From Faecalibacterium sp. An122 (lineage in GTDB: Bacteria > Bacillota > Clostridia > Oscillospirales > Ruminococcaceae), in the NCBI RefSeq assembly GCF_002160895.1, contig NZ_NFLL01000002.1:124001-188000 (forward strand): a stretch of DNA of 64,000 bases, in the 5' to 3' direction. Numbering within the stretch: position 1 is the stretch's first letter; each line of letters begins with the position of its first letter. Made by a program: the position numbers and the translations under genes. The notes below the pieces were generated by a model, which was not told where the DNA came from, did not search any database, and was given only the letters and a program-made list of their open reading frames with translations. This document shows positions 9,419 through 17,819 of the stretch, piece after piece.

Positions 9419-9454
9419 AAAACCCCCGCCTCTTTTTGAGAAGCGGGGGTTTTG
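9419..9454. terminator. Symmetrical terminator inside the repeat region
   Basis: AAAACCCCCGC (9419-9429) pairs with GCGGGGGTTTT (9443-9453). The A-run and T-run arms work on both strands. A related hairpin (17776-17806) sits in front of the second copy of repeat B, so this hairpin seems to be part of the dispersed element. Confidence 0.8.
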
Positions 9455-9465
9455 TTATAGTTTTT

Positions 9466-9690
9466 TCAGGGCGTACCGGGTGAAGAAAGCGGGCTATCCG
9501 AAACCTTGGACTCACTGGGCCGCAGACCGGGAGCTTTCTAAAGCGGCTGACAATCCTTGACCTGTAAAATCAGGTTTTGAGTCCGTTTACATCGCACCGC
9601 GCCACAGGCGCAAACGCAACGAGCGAGCCGGAGCGTAGAGGTTCCGCGGAACCTTCGGAGACCCGCCAGCTTGATGGTACACAGTGAAAA
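9466..9690 (+). repeat. Dispersed intergenic repeat B, copy 1 (interrupted)
   Basis: Begins CAGGGCGTACCGGGTGA and ends GGTACACAGTGAA. Compared with 17820-17964 and 20790-20934 it carries an extra segment of about 90 nt in the middle. That segment includes module D (9508-9543, GGACTCACTGGGCCGCAG...), which recurs at 21013-21048. Confidence 0.85.
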
Positions 9691-9722
9691 GTCTTTTGCC
9701 TACTTTTCTTCAGAAAAGTAGG
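9687..9722 (+). repeat. Palindromic repeat E, copy 1, overlapping the gltD stop codon
   Basis: AAAAGTCTTTTG followed by CCTACTTTTCT-TC-AGAAAAGTAGG. The same 36-nt unit recurs at 21111-21147. On the minus strand the palindrome supplies the last codons and stop of gltD (T-N-L-L-F-stop). Confidence 0.85.
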
Positions 9723-11194
9723 TTGGTGTAGCCCATGAGGTACTGGTCCACCTGGGCGGCGCAGTCGCGGCCTTCACGCAGGGCCCAGACCACCAGACTC
9801 TGGCCCCGGCGCATATCGCCGCAGGCAAAGATTTTGTCCGCGCTGGTCCGGTAATCGGGTGCGTCGGCACAGCCCCGGGCGTTCAGATTCACCCCGAAAG
9901 CCTCGGCTGCATAGGGCTCGCAGCCCACAAAACCCGCCGCAATCAGCGCCAGCTGACACTCGTAGGTAAAGGTCTCCCCGGTGGGCACCATCGACGTGCG
10001 TCCCGTCTCCGGGTCCCGCTCGGGCCGCAGCCGGGCAATGACCGCCCCGCACAGCTTGCCTTCCTCGTCGGTCAGGAACTCCTGAACCGTGGTCTGGTAG
10101 GCCCGGGGATCTTTGCCCAGCCGGGCCAGACTCTCCACCTGACCGTAATCCGTCTTCTTCACCCGGGGCCATTCGGGCCAGGGATTGGATGCGGTGCGCT
10201 GGGCGGGGGGCTCCGGCATCATCTCCAGGGCCAGCAGGTCGGTGCAGCCCTGGCGCAGGGCGGTGCCCTGGCAGTCGTTGCCGGTGTCGCCGCCGCCAAT
10301 CACCAGAACGTTTTTCCCCGCCGCCGAAATGGCTTTGCCGTCCGACAGGTCCGAGTCCAGCAGACTCCGGGTGACGCTGGTCAGGTAATCCACCGCAAAG
10401 CAGACCCCTTGTGCCTCCCGGCCCGGAACGTTCAGGTCCCGGGGCCGCTTGGCCCCGCAGCAGAGCACCACTGCGTCGTAGTGGGCCGCCACCTCGGCAG
10501 CGTCCACCGTATGGCCCACATCCATCCCGGTGAGGAACTCGATCCCCTCCGCCTGCATGATCCGGATGCGCCGCTCAATGACCTCTTTCTCCAGCTTCAT
10601 GTTGGGGATGCCGTACATCAGCAGGCCGCCGGGCCGGTCCTCCCGCTCGTAGACGGTGACGCTGTGGCCCCGCCGGTTCAGGTATTCCGCTACCGCCAGG
10701 CCCGCCGGGCCGCTGCCGATCACCGCCACGCTCTTGCCGGTGCGGGCCGGAGGCGGGGCGGGCTTCATCCAGCCCTTGGCGTAGCCCGTCTCAATGATGG
10801 CGTGCTCGTTCTCCCGCACCGTCACCGGACTGCCGGTGACGCTGCCGCAGGTGCAGGCCGCTTCACACAGGGCCGGGCAGACCCGGCTGGTGAACTCAGG
10901 GAACCGGTTGGTGGCCAGAAGCCGCCGCAGCGCCAGCTCCCATTTGCCCTGCCACACCAGCTCGTTCCACTCGGGAATCAGGTTGTGCAGGGGACATCCC
11001 GACGCCGCCGGGCCGATCATCAGCCCCGCCTGGCAGAAGGGGACCCCGCAGTCCATGCAGCGGCCCGCCTGGGTCTGCTGCTCCTCCCGGGAGAGGAAAG
11101 CGTGAAACTCATTGTAATGCTCCAGCCGCGCCAGGGGCTCGGCGTCGGCGCTGACTTTGCGCTCAAACTCCATAAATCCTGTGGTTTTGCCCAT
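9710..11194 (-). CDS. gltD: Glutamate synthase small subunit
   Basis: 494 residues; the NAD(P)H-oxidising beta subunit of glutamate synthase, which passes electrons to GltB. The N-terminal domain has the cysteine clusters for 4Fe-4S centres (GRCMDCGVPFCQ; CPALCEAACTCG). An FAD-binding GxGxxG (VIGSGPAGLAVAEYLNRRG) and an NAD(P)H site (VIGGGDTGNDC) follow. GGGAGGG lies ahead of the ATG. It is 15 nt downstream of gltB in one operon. Its extreme C-terminus is encoded inside dispersed repeat E. Confidence 0.95.
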   Translation of the reverse strand: MGKTTGFMEFERKVSADAEPLARLEHYNEFHAFLSREEQQTQAGRCMDCGVPFCQAGLMIGPAASGCPLHNLIPEWNELVWQGKWELALRRLLATNRFPEFTSRVCPALCEAACTCGSVTGSPVTVRENEHAIIETGYAKGWMKPAPPPARTGKSVAVIGSGPAGLAVAEYLNRRGHSVTVYEREDRPGGLLMYGIPNMKLEKEVIERRIRIMQAEGIEFLTGMDVGHTVDAAEVAAHYDAVVLCCGAKRPRDLNVPGREAQGVCFAVDYLTSVTRSLLDSDLSDGKAISAAGKNVLVIGGGDTGNDCQGTALRQGCTDLLALEMMPEPPAQRTASNPWPEWPRVKKTDYGQVESLARLGKDPRAYQTTVQEFLTDEEGKLCGAVIARLRPERDPETGRTSMVPTGETFTYECQLALIAAGFVGCEPYAAEAFGVNLNARGCADAPDYRTSADKIFACGDMRRGQSLVVWALREGRDCAAQVDQYLMGYTNLLF

Positions 11195-11209
11195 GATAGG
11201 TTCCCTCCC

Positions 11210-14200
11210 TCACTTGACTTTCTGCTGGGCGTAGAAGGCTTCGATCTGGGCCTGCTCGCCGTCCAGGCCGCGCTCCTCCATGGAGGCGATGATCCGAAGC
11301 ATCCGGTCGTAATCGTAGGGCAGGACCTTCTTGAACTTGGGCAGGTAGTCGCTGAACTGATCCAGGATTTCCTGGCCCCGGGGGCTGCCGGTGGCCTCCA
11401 CATGGGCCCGGATCAGCTCTTTCAGGGCGGCCACGTCGTGCTTGTGCTCCACCGGCTCCAGGCTGACCGTCTCCTTGTTGACCCGCTGGTAGAAGTCCCA
11501 GTTTTCATCCAGAACGTAGGCGATGCCGCCGGTCATGCCGGCCGCAAAGTTCTTGCCGGTGGGGCCCAGGACCACCACCGTGCCGCCGGTCATATACTCG
11601 CAGCCGTGGTCGCCCACGCCTTCCACCACCGCCGTGGCTCCCGAATTGCGGACGCAGAACCGCTCGCCGGCCACGCCCGACAAAAACGCTGTGCCGCTGG
11701 TGGCGCCGTACAGGGCCACGTTGCCGGTGATGATGTTGTCCTCGGGACGGGACGCCATCCCCTCGGGGGGCCGGACGATGATCTTGCCGCCCGACAGGCC
11801 TTTGCCCAGATAGTCGTTGCAGTCGCCGGTGAGGCGCAGGGTCAGGCCCTTGGGAATGAAGGCGCCGAAGCTCTGGCCGCCGGCCCCGGTGCACCGCACC
11901 GTAAAGGTATCGTCGGGCAGGGCGTTGCCGTATTTCCGGGTGATTTCGCTGCCAAAGATGGCGCCGAAAGCCCGGTCGGTGTTGGACACCGCTACATCCA
12001 CCGTCTGGGGATTCTTGCTGTTCAGGCGGAACTTCTTCATCAGCACCCGCATGTCCAGGGTCTGTTCCAGATGGAAGTCGTAGGCGTCGGCGGGCTGATA
12101 GTGCACGTTCAGGTTGTCAATGGCGGGGTTGTGGAGGATGGACTCCAGGTTCAGCTTGGCGGCCCGGCCGGCGGCGGGTTTCACCCGCAGCAGGTCGGTG
12201 CGGCCCACCAGCTCGTCGATGGTGCGCACACCCAGCTTCGCCATATACTCCTGCAGCTCGGAGGCCACAAAGGTCAGGTAATGGATGATATACTCCGGCT
12301 TGCCCATGAAGTTCTTGCGCAGCTCGGGGTTCTGGGTGCAGATGCCCATGGGGCAGGTGTCCAGGTTGCACACCCGCATCATGACGCAGCCCTCGGCCAT
12401 CAGCAGGCTGGTGCCGAAGCCGAATTCCTCTGCGCCCAGCATGCAGCTGATGGCCACATCCCGGCCGCTCAGCAGCTTGGAGTCGCTCTCGATCCGCACC
12501 CGGGTCCGCAGGCCGTTGAGGATCAGGGTCTGATGGGTCTCGGCGATGCCCAGCTCCCAGGGCAGGCCCGCATTCTGGATGGAGGTGCGGGGGGCTGCGC
12601 CGGTGCCGCCGTCGTAGCCCGACACCAGAATCACCTGGGCTCCGCCCTTGGCCACGCCGGCGGCGATGGTGCCCACGCCCGCCTCACTGACCAGTTTCAC
12701 GTTGATCCGAGCGTCCCGGTTGGCGTTCTTCAGGTCGTAAATCAGCTGGGCCAGGTCCTCAATGGAATAGATATCGTGGTGGGGCGGGGGAGAGATCAGC
12801 CCCACGCCGGTGGTGCTGTGACGGGTGCGGGCAATCCAGGGGTAGACCTTGCTGCCGGGAAGCTGGCCGCCCTCGCCGGGCTTGGCGCCCTGGGCCAGCT
12901 TGATCTGGATTTCCTCCGCCGACACCAGGTACTGACTGGTGACGCCGAACCGGGCCGAGGCCACCTGCTTGATCTTGGAGTTGCTGGGGCTGTGGTACCG
13001 CTCGGGGGGCTCGCCGCCCTCGCCGGTGTTGCTGCGGGCCCCGATCTGGTTGAAGGCCAGGGCAATGGTCTCGTGGGCCTCGCTGCTGAGGGCGCCGTAG
13101 CTCATGGCCGCACCCTTGAACCGCTTGAGGATGGAGGACACCGGCTCCACCTCTTCCAGAGGGATGCCTCCCTCCTGGGGATAGGCGAACTCCAGCAGGC
13201 TGCGCAGGTGGACGCCGTTGTCGCCCATCTGGTCCACCGCCCGGGTGAACTGCTTGAAGGCATCGTAATCGTTCTCAAAGCAGGCCTTCCGGAACAGGTG
13301 AATGGTCTGGGGGGTGAACAGGTGATCTTCGCCCCCGGCGCGGTACTTGTGGTCGCCGCTGGAGGCCAGCTGCATATTGATGTCCAGCCCCAGGGGGTCG
13401 AAGGCGGCGGAATGCCGGGCCTCCACGTCGGCCTGGATCTCCTCCAGCCCGATGCCCCCCACACGGCTGACGGTGCCGGTGAAATACTTGTCGATGACCT
13501 CTTTGGAGATGCCCACCGACTCGAAAATCTGGCTGCCCTGGTAGCTCTGGATGGTGGAAATACCCATCTTGGAGGCAATCTTGACGATGCCGTTCAGGAC
13601 GGCGTTGTCGTAGTCCTGCACCGCGGCATAAAAATCCTTGTTCAGCAGGCCGTCCCCGATCAGCTGGCCGATGGCCTCATGGGCCAGATAGGGGTTGACG
13701 GCGCAGGCGCCGTAACCCAGCAGGGCCGCAAAGTGATGGACTTCCCGGGGCTCGGCGCTCTCCAGAATCAGGGCCAGGGCGGTGCTCTTTTTGGTGCGGA
13801 CCAGGTACTGGCTCACCGCCGACACCGCCAGCAGGCTGGGAATGGCCACATGGTATTCGTCGATGTCCCGGTCGGACAGGATGATGATGTTGGCCCCGTC
13901 CTTATAGGCCCGGTCCACCTCCAGGAACACCCGGTCGATGGCTTTTTCCAGGCTGGTGTTCTTGTAGTAGTTGATGGAGACGGTGGCCACCTTGAACCCC
14001 GGCACGTTCATGGCCTGGATTTTCAGCAGGTCGGTCTCGCTGAGAATGGGGTTGTGGACCTTGAGCACCTTGCAGTTTTCGGGCCGGTCCTCCAGCAGGT
14101 TGCCGTGGGCCCCGATATAGACGCTGGTGGAGGTGACCACCTTTTCCCGGATGGCGTCGATGGGCGGGTTGGTGACCTGGGCGAACATCTGCTTGAAATA

Positions 14201-15739
14201 GCTGAACAGGGGCGGGTGACGGCTGCTGAGCACCGCCAGGGGGGTGTCGGCCCCCATGGCGCCGCTGGGCTCCGCGCCCTGGCGGGCCATGGGCAGAAGC
14301 AGCTCGTGAATCTGCTCGTAGCTGTAACCGAAAGCCTTTTCCAGCCGGGTGAGCTGCTCCGCGGTGTAAGACGGAACCTTCCGGTTGGGAATCTTGAGGC
14401 TGCTCAGCTGCACCAGGCACCGGTCAATCCACTCGCCGTAGGGCTCCCGGGCGGCATAGGCTTCTTTCAGCTGCTCGTCGTCCACCACTTCGCCCTTGAC
14501 CGTGTCCACCAGCAGCATCTTGCCGGGGCGCAGCCGGTCTTTTACCAGGACGTTCTCGGGCGGGCAGTCCAGCACCCCCACCTCCGAGGACAAAATCACC
14601 CGGCCGTCCCGGGTGATGGTGTAGCGGCTGGGCCGCAGGCCGTTGCGGTCCAGCACCGCGCCCACCACGTCGCCGTCCGAGAACAGGATGGCCGCCGGGC
14701 CGTCCCAGGGCTCCAGCATGGTGGCGTAATACTGATAAAACGCCCGCTTTTTGGGGCTGATGTTCTGGTTGTTCTCCCAGGGCTCGGGAATGGTGATCAT
14801 CACCGCCAGGGGCAGGTCCATCCCGTTCATCACCAGGAATTCCAGGGTGTTGTCCAGCATGGCCGAGTCGGAGCCGGCGGTGTTGACGATGGGGAGAATC
14901 TTGTTCATGTCCTCCTGCAGGATGGGGGAGGAGATGGACTCCTCCCGGGCCAGCATGGCGTCGGTGTTGCCCTTGATGGTGTTGATCTCGCCGTTGTGGA
15001 GGATGAACCGGTTGGGGTGGGCCCGCATCCAGCTGGGGGTGGTGTTGGTGGAAAAGCGGCTGTGGACCATGCCGATGGCGGATTCATAGTCCTCGTCCTG
15101 CAAATCCAGGTAGAACTGCCGCAGCTGGTGGACCAGGAACATCCCCTTGTACACGATGGTGCGGCTGGACAGGCTGGCCACATAGGTGCCGCTGGAAGCC
15201 TGCTCAAACACCCGCCGCAGTACATACAGCCGGCGGTCAAAGTCGATGCCCTTGCTGACCTTGGCCGGCTTCTTAATGAAGCACTGCCAGATGGAGGGCA
15301 TGCAGTCCCGGGCCTTCTGGCCCACGGCGTCGGGGGCCACCGGCACCCCGCGCCAGGCCAGGAACTCCAGCCCTTCCTTCCGGGCCACCACCTCGAACAG
15401 TTTCATGGCCCGGGCCCGCAGGTGTTCGTCCTGGGGGAAGAAAAACATACCTACACCGTATTCCCGCTCGCCGCCGATGTCGATGTTGAGCCGGTCGGCG
15501 ACCTTGGAGAAAAAGCGGTGGCTGATCTGGAGCAGAATGCCCACGCCGTCGCCGGTTTTGCCCTCGGCGTCCTTGCCGGCGCGGTGCTCCAGGTGTTCCA
15601 CGATGGTCAGCGCGTCGCTGACGGTCTGGTGGGTTTTGCGGCCATGGATGTCCACCACGGCCCCGATGCCGCAGGCATCGTGCTCGAACCGGGGGTCATA
15701 CAGGCCGGCAGGCGCTGTGCGTTCGGTCAAATGATCCAT
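11210..15739 (-). CDS. gltB: Glutamate synthase large subunit
   Basis: About 1509 residues; transfers the amide of glutamine to 2-oxoglutarate. The N-terminal Ntn amidotransferase begins at Cys23 (HDACGIG) after a 22-residue propeptide. The central and FMN domains follow (GEGGEPPERYHS; YDGGTGAAPRTS), then the 3Fe-4S cysteines (CNLDTCPMGICTQ) and the C-terminal beta-helix domain. I chose the ATG at 15739, with AGAAGG 11 nt upstream. ATG 15751 is adjacent to that site, and longer starts add unrelated residues. First gene of gltBD; its leader holds an attenuator-like hairpin. Confidence 0.95.
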   Translation of the reverse strand: MDHLTERTAPAGLYDPRFEHDACGIGAVVDIHGRKTHQTVSDALTIVEHLEHRAGKDAEGKTGDGVGILLQISHRFFSKVADRLNIDIGGEREYGVGMFFFPQDEHLRARAMKLFEVVARKEGLEFLAWRGVPVAPDAVGQKARDCMPSIWQCFIKKPAKVSKGIDFDRRLYVLRRVFEQASSGTYVASLSSRTIVYKGMFLVHQLRQFYLDLQDEDYESAIGMVHSRFSTNTTPSWMRAHPNRFILHNGEINTIKGNTDAMLAREESISSPILQEDMNKILPIVNTAGSDSAMLDNTLEFLVMNGMDLPLAVMITIPEPWENNQNISPKKRAFYQYYATMLEPWDGPAAILFSDGDVVGAVLDRNGLRPSRYTITRDGRVILSSEVGVLDCPPENVLVKDRLRPGKMLLVDTVKGEVVDDEQLKEAYAAREPYGEWIDRCLVQLSSLKIPNRKVPSYTAEQLTRLEKAFGYSYEQIHELLLPMARQGAEPSGAMGADTPLAVLSSRHPPLFSYFKQMFAQVTNPPIDAIREKVVTSTSVYIGAHGNLLEDRPENCKVLKVHNPILSETDLLKIQAMNVPGFKVATVSINYYKNTSLEKAIDRVFLEVDRAYKDGANIIILSDRDIDEYHVAIPSLLAVSAVSQYLVRTKKSTALALILESAEPREVHHFAALLGYGACAVNPYLAHEAIGQLIGDGLLNKDFYAAVQDYDNAVLNGIVKIASKMGISTIQSYQGSQIFESVGISKEVIDKYFTGTVSRVGGIGLEEIQADVEARHSAAFDPLGLDINMQLASSGDHKYRAGGEDHLFTPQTIHLFRKACFENDYDAFKQFTRAVDQMGDNGVHLRSLLEFAYPQEGGIPLEEVEPVSSILKRFKGAAMSYGALSSEAHETIALAFNQIGARSNTGEGGEPPERYHSPSNSKIKQVASARFGVTSQYLVSAEEIQIKLAQGAKPGEGGQLPGSKVYPWIARTRHSTTGVGLISPPPHHDIYSIEDLAQLIYDLKNANRDARINVKLVSEAGVGTIAAGVAKGGAQVILVSGYDGGTGAAPRTSIQNAGLPWELGIAETHQTLILNGLRTRVRIESDSKLLSGRDVAISCMLGAEEFGFGTSLLMAEGCVMMRVCNLDTCPMGICTQNPELRKNFMGKPEYIIHYLTFVASELQEYMAKLGVRTIDELVGRTDLLRVKPAAGRAAKLNLESILHNPAIDNLNVHYQPADAYDFHLEQTLDMRVLMKKFRLNSKNPQTVDVAVSNTDRAFGAIFGSEITRKYGNALPDDTFTVRCTGAGGQSFGAFIPKGLTLRLTGDCNDYLGKGLSGGKIIVRPPEGMASRPEDNIITGNVALYGATSGTAFLSGVAGERFCVRNSGATAVVEGVGDHGCEYMTGGTVVVLGPTGKNFAAGMTGGIAYVLDENWDFYQRVNKETVSLEPVEHKHDVAALKELIRAHVEATGSPRGQEILDQFSDYLPKFKKVLPYDYDRMLRIIASMEERGLDGEQAQIEAFYAQQKVK

Positions 15740-15810
15740 TTCCTTTCCCATCCTTCTATCGTATCTGAAATGGCAGGCCGCCGGGGCACCATCCCCGGCC
15801 GGCGGGAAAA

Positions 15811-15860
15811 ACAAAAAAGGCGTTTCCGACAGGCATAGCGTGCCCGCCGGAAACACCTTT
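15811..15860 (-). terminator. Attenuator-like terminator in the gltB leader
   Basis: On the minus strand AAGGTGTTTCCG (15859-15848) pairs over 12 bp with CGGAAACGCCTT (15828-15817), followed directly by TTTTTTGTTTTT. It lies between the promoter and the gltB start, so transcription must pass it. An alternative hairpin (GGAAAC at 15866-15861 with GTTTCC at 15854-15849, loop AAAGGT) would occupy the 5' arm and prevent it forming. Confidence 0.75.
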
Positions 15861-15874
15861 GTTTCCCTGGATCT

Positions 15875-15902
15875 ATTATACAGCGTATTGAAATAGTTTC
15901 AA
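15875..15902 (-). promoter_or_regulatory. Promoter of gltBD
   Basis: On the minus strand TTGAAA (15902-15897), a 16-nt spacer, and TATAAT (15880-15875). Transcription should start near 15868, almost at the base of the alternative leader hairpin. Confidence 0.75.
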
Positions 15903-15981
15903 GTGACGGATGCAACAAACAACACACCACCCCGCCCGCGGATTTTCTGCGAAAACCACAAGAGAGACGGATGGAACCGGC

Positions 15982-16055
15982 GGCCCGTTCACAATTTGTT
16001 CATGTGTCACTCCCACCACTCTCACCACTCTCACCACTTTCACCACTCCCACCGG
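15982..16055 (-). repeat. Left inverted repeat array flanking the RepA-like gene
   Basis: Read on the minus strand it runs CCGGTGGG, about five 9-bp units of the AGTGGTGAG type, then AGTGACACATGAAC, AAATTGTGAAC and GGGCC. It is the inverted counterpart of 17562-17680, with a shorter unit count. The 30-bp unique tail differs at one position between the two sides. Confidence 0.85.
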
Positions 16056-16190
16056 GGGACGCAGCATCCTGTGGGAAAAGCGCCAGAAAACCGCGGCCCA
16101 AAGGACACACTGGCCGCCGGAGGGGGCGGGGTGTAGACTGGATGCGGAAAGGGGAGAGCATCCCCGGTCAAACGAAAGGAGAGATGATAG

Positions 16191-16247
16191 ATGAATCACG
16201 CCCATACCGCGCCCGCCCGGAGCCGAAAGGCAGGTGAGGACGCATGA
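16191..16247 (+). CDS. Possible 18-residue leader ORF coupled to the RepA-like gene
   Basis: ATG at 16191 preceded by GAAAGGAGAG, the best ribosome binding site in the region. It encodes MNHAHTAPARSRKAGEDA and stops at a TGA that overlaps the ATG of the downstream gene (ATGA). This looks like a translated leader that couples translation to the ATPase. No family is recognisable and the peptide itself may be incidental. Confidence 0.4.
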   Translation: MNHAHTAPARSRKAGEDA

Positions 16248-17662
16248 TGGAGGAGGACCGCTTTCTGGAGGAGCTGATGAAGCTGACCCGGGCCGAGGTG
16301 CTGAGCAGCCGGGCTTTTGCCCTGTGCTGGGACTGTCCCGACCAGGGCACCCGTGCCGACCGCACCCATGCGCTGCAGCTGCGGGCCACCAACCCTATGG
16401 ATTCCAGCCCGCTGCCGGGGTGGGGGCTGGCCCTGGAACGGTTCCAGGAGGCCCGGGCCAACGCCTGGGAGGCCTACAAGGCCGACAAGGAGGGCTTTCT
16501 GGAACAGGCGCTGTCGGGCGGGCTGTGGGAATCGGCGGCGGTGCTCACCGCCCGGACCCTGCCCGCCATCCACTATGTGGTGGAGGGCCTGCTGCCCCAG
16601 GGGCTCACCATATTGGCATCGCCCCCCAAGTACGGCAAGAGCTGGCTGATGCTGGACCTATGCGTCCAGACCGCCCGGGGCGGCCAGCTGCTGGGACGCC
16701 GGTGCAGCCGGTCCAGCTGTCTGTATCTGGCTCTGGAGGACAGCCCCCGGCGGCTGCAGGACCGTCTGTGCAAGCTGCTGGCAGGCCAGCCCTGCCCGCC
16801 GGGGTTCTATTACCAGACCAGCTCCCCCGGCATCGGGGAGGGGCTGCTGGCCAACATCGAACTGTTTGCCCAGCGGCATCCCGACTGCAGGCTGGTGGTG
16901 ATCGACACCCTGCAGAAGGTGCGCACCAACGCCGACCGCACCGCCGGCGGGGCCTATGCGGCGGACTACAGGGACGCCGGCGCGCTGAAAGAGCTGGCCG
17001 ACCGGCTGGGGCTGTGTCTGGTGCTGGTGCACCATCTGCGAAAGATGGAGGATACCTCCGATCCCTTTAACCGGATCGCCGGCACCAACGGCCTGTCGGG
17101 CGCGGCGGACACCAATATCGTGCTGGCCCGGGCCAGCCGCCAGGACGCCGAGACCGCCTTTCACCTGACCGGCCGGGACGTGGAAGAGCAGCACCTGGCC
17201 ATCCGGTTCAATAAGGAGCGGTTCCGGTGGGAGGTGATGGGGGATGCCGCCGACCTGGAAACCCAGCGCCTGGCCGCAGCCTATGAGGAAAACCTATGGG
17301 TGCAGACCATACGGCGCGGGGTGGACCAGGCCCCCGACCACCGGTGGCAGGCCACGGCCGTGGGCCTGATGAAGGGATGTGCGGCCCTGTACGGCCGGTG
17401 TCCCGCCGATACGCCCCAGGCGGCAGGCCGCCAGCTGGAAGCACTGTTCCCCCTGCTGCTGGAACGGGACTGCATCCAACATACCAGCCGGTACAGCAGC
17501 GGCTCTCGGGTGCATATCTTCCGCCGTCTGTCGGAGGAGGAGGCCGTCTTTGGCCCATCCGCCGGTGGGAGTGGTGAGAGTGGTGAGAGTGGTGGGAGTG
17601 GTGAGAGTGGTGAGAGTGGTGAGAGTGGTGAGAGTGGTGAGAGTGGTGAGAGTGGCACATGA
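16244..17662 (+). CDS. RepA-like / AAA_25 P-loop ATPase with (SGE)n tail
   Basis: 472 residues; RecA-like core of the AAA_25/RepA replicative-helicase type found in plasmids, phages and conjugative elements. Walker A is ASPPKYGKSW and Walker B LVVIDTLQKVR. A downstream VLVHHLRKMED and NGLSGAADTNIVL segment matches the family sensor region. The C-terminal part (about 345-435) may be a winged helix. The last 34 residues are ten Ser-Gly-Glu type triplets encoded by a 9-bp tandem repeat. It stands alone between gltB and gdhA with no integrase or primase, and is bracketed by inverted repeat arrays. Probably a mobile or plasmid-derived relic. Confidence 0.75.
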   Translation: MMEEDRFLEELMKLTRAEVLSSRAFALCWDCPDQGTRADRTHALQLRATNPMDSSPLPGWGLALERFQEARANAWEAYKADKEGFLEQALSGGLWESAAVLTARTLPAIHYVVEGLLPQGLTILASPPKYGKSWLMLDLCVQTARGGQLLGRRCSRSSCLYLALEDSPRRLQDRLCKLLAGQPCPPGFYYQTSSPGIGEGLLANIELFAQRHPDCRLVVIDTLQKVRTNADRTAGGAYAADYRDAGALKELADRLGLCLVLVHHLRKMEDTSDPFNRIAGTNGLSGAADTNIVLARASRQDAETAFHLTGRDVEEQHLAIRFNKERFRWEVMGDAADLETQRLAAAYEENLWVQTIRRGVDQAPDHRWQATAVGLMKGCAALYGRCPADTPQAAGRQLEALFPLLLERDCIQHTSRYSSGSRVHIFRRLSEEEAVFGPSAGGSGESGESGGSGESGESGESGESGESGESGT

Positions 17663-17680
17663 ACAAATTGTGAACGGGCC
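17562..17680 (+). repeat. Right repeat array (10 x 9 bp) and conserved tail
   Basis: Ten in-frame 9-bp units (consensus AGTGGTGAG) form the 3' end of the ATPase gene. They are followed by GCACATGAACAAATTGTG and AACGGGCC, which continue past the stop codon. The inverted counterpart is at 15982-16055. Confidence 0.9.
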
Positions 17681-17819
17681 TCGTCCCACTCTCGTCCTGC
17701 GGCAGCAAAAGACGCAGTGAACCACCACTCGCCGCTCCGATTGCGGGGCCCGTGAGTGAGCCGACACCAACAGAAAACCCCCGCCCAAAGGATGGGCAGG
17801 GGTTGAGGTATTTTATAGG

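Larger units (their letters stand above)
8947..9465. repeat. Gene-free repeat-rich region (left half)
   Basis: No coding signal is visible. It contains a long near-perfect hairpin at 9028-9076 (CCAGAGGGCC-AGGGAGGGGG with its complement), a small palindrome at 9098-9115 (CCAGGGT/ACCCTGG), a long imperfect stem about 9152-9217 (AAAAACAC/GTGTTTTT with inner CCGTTT/AAACGG), an inverted copy of repeat A (9267-9382) and a symmetrical terminator at 9419-9454. Confidence 0.75.

Noticed and set aside
10409-15838. An 1809-codon open frame antisense to gltBD
   Set aside because: It is the mirror of gltB/gltD caused by high GC and few antisense stops. The minus-strand proteins carry full family motifs and ribosome binding sites; this frame has none.
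15903-16194. Plus-strand frames with (His-Ser-His) repeats left of the ATPase gene
   Set aside because: The histidine pattern is just translation of the inverted 9-bp repeat array; no ribosome binding site and no conserved remainder.
15982-17680. CRISPR-like array from the regularly repeated 9-bp units
   Set aside because: Units are contiguous with no spacers, far too short, and lie within a coding sequence; there are no cas genes.
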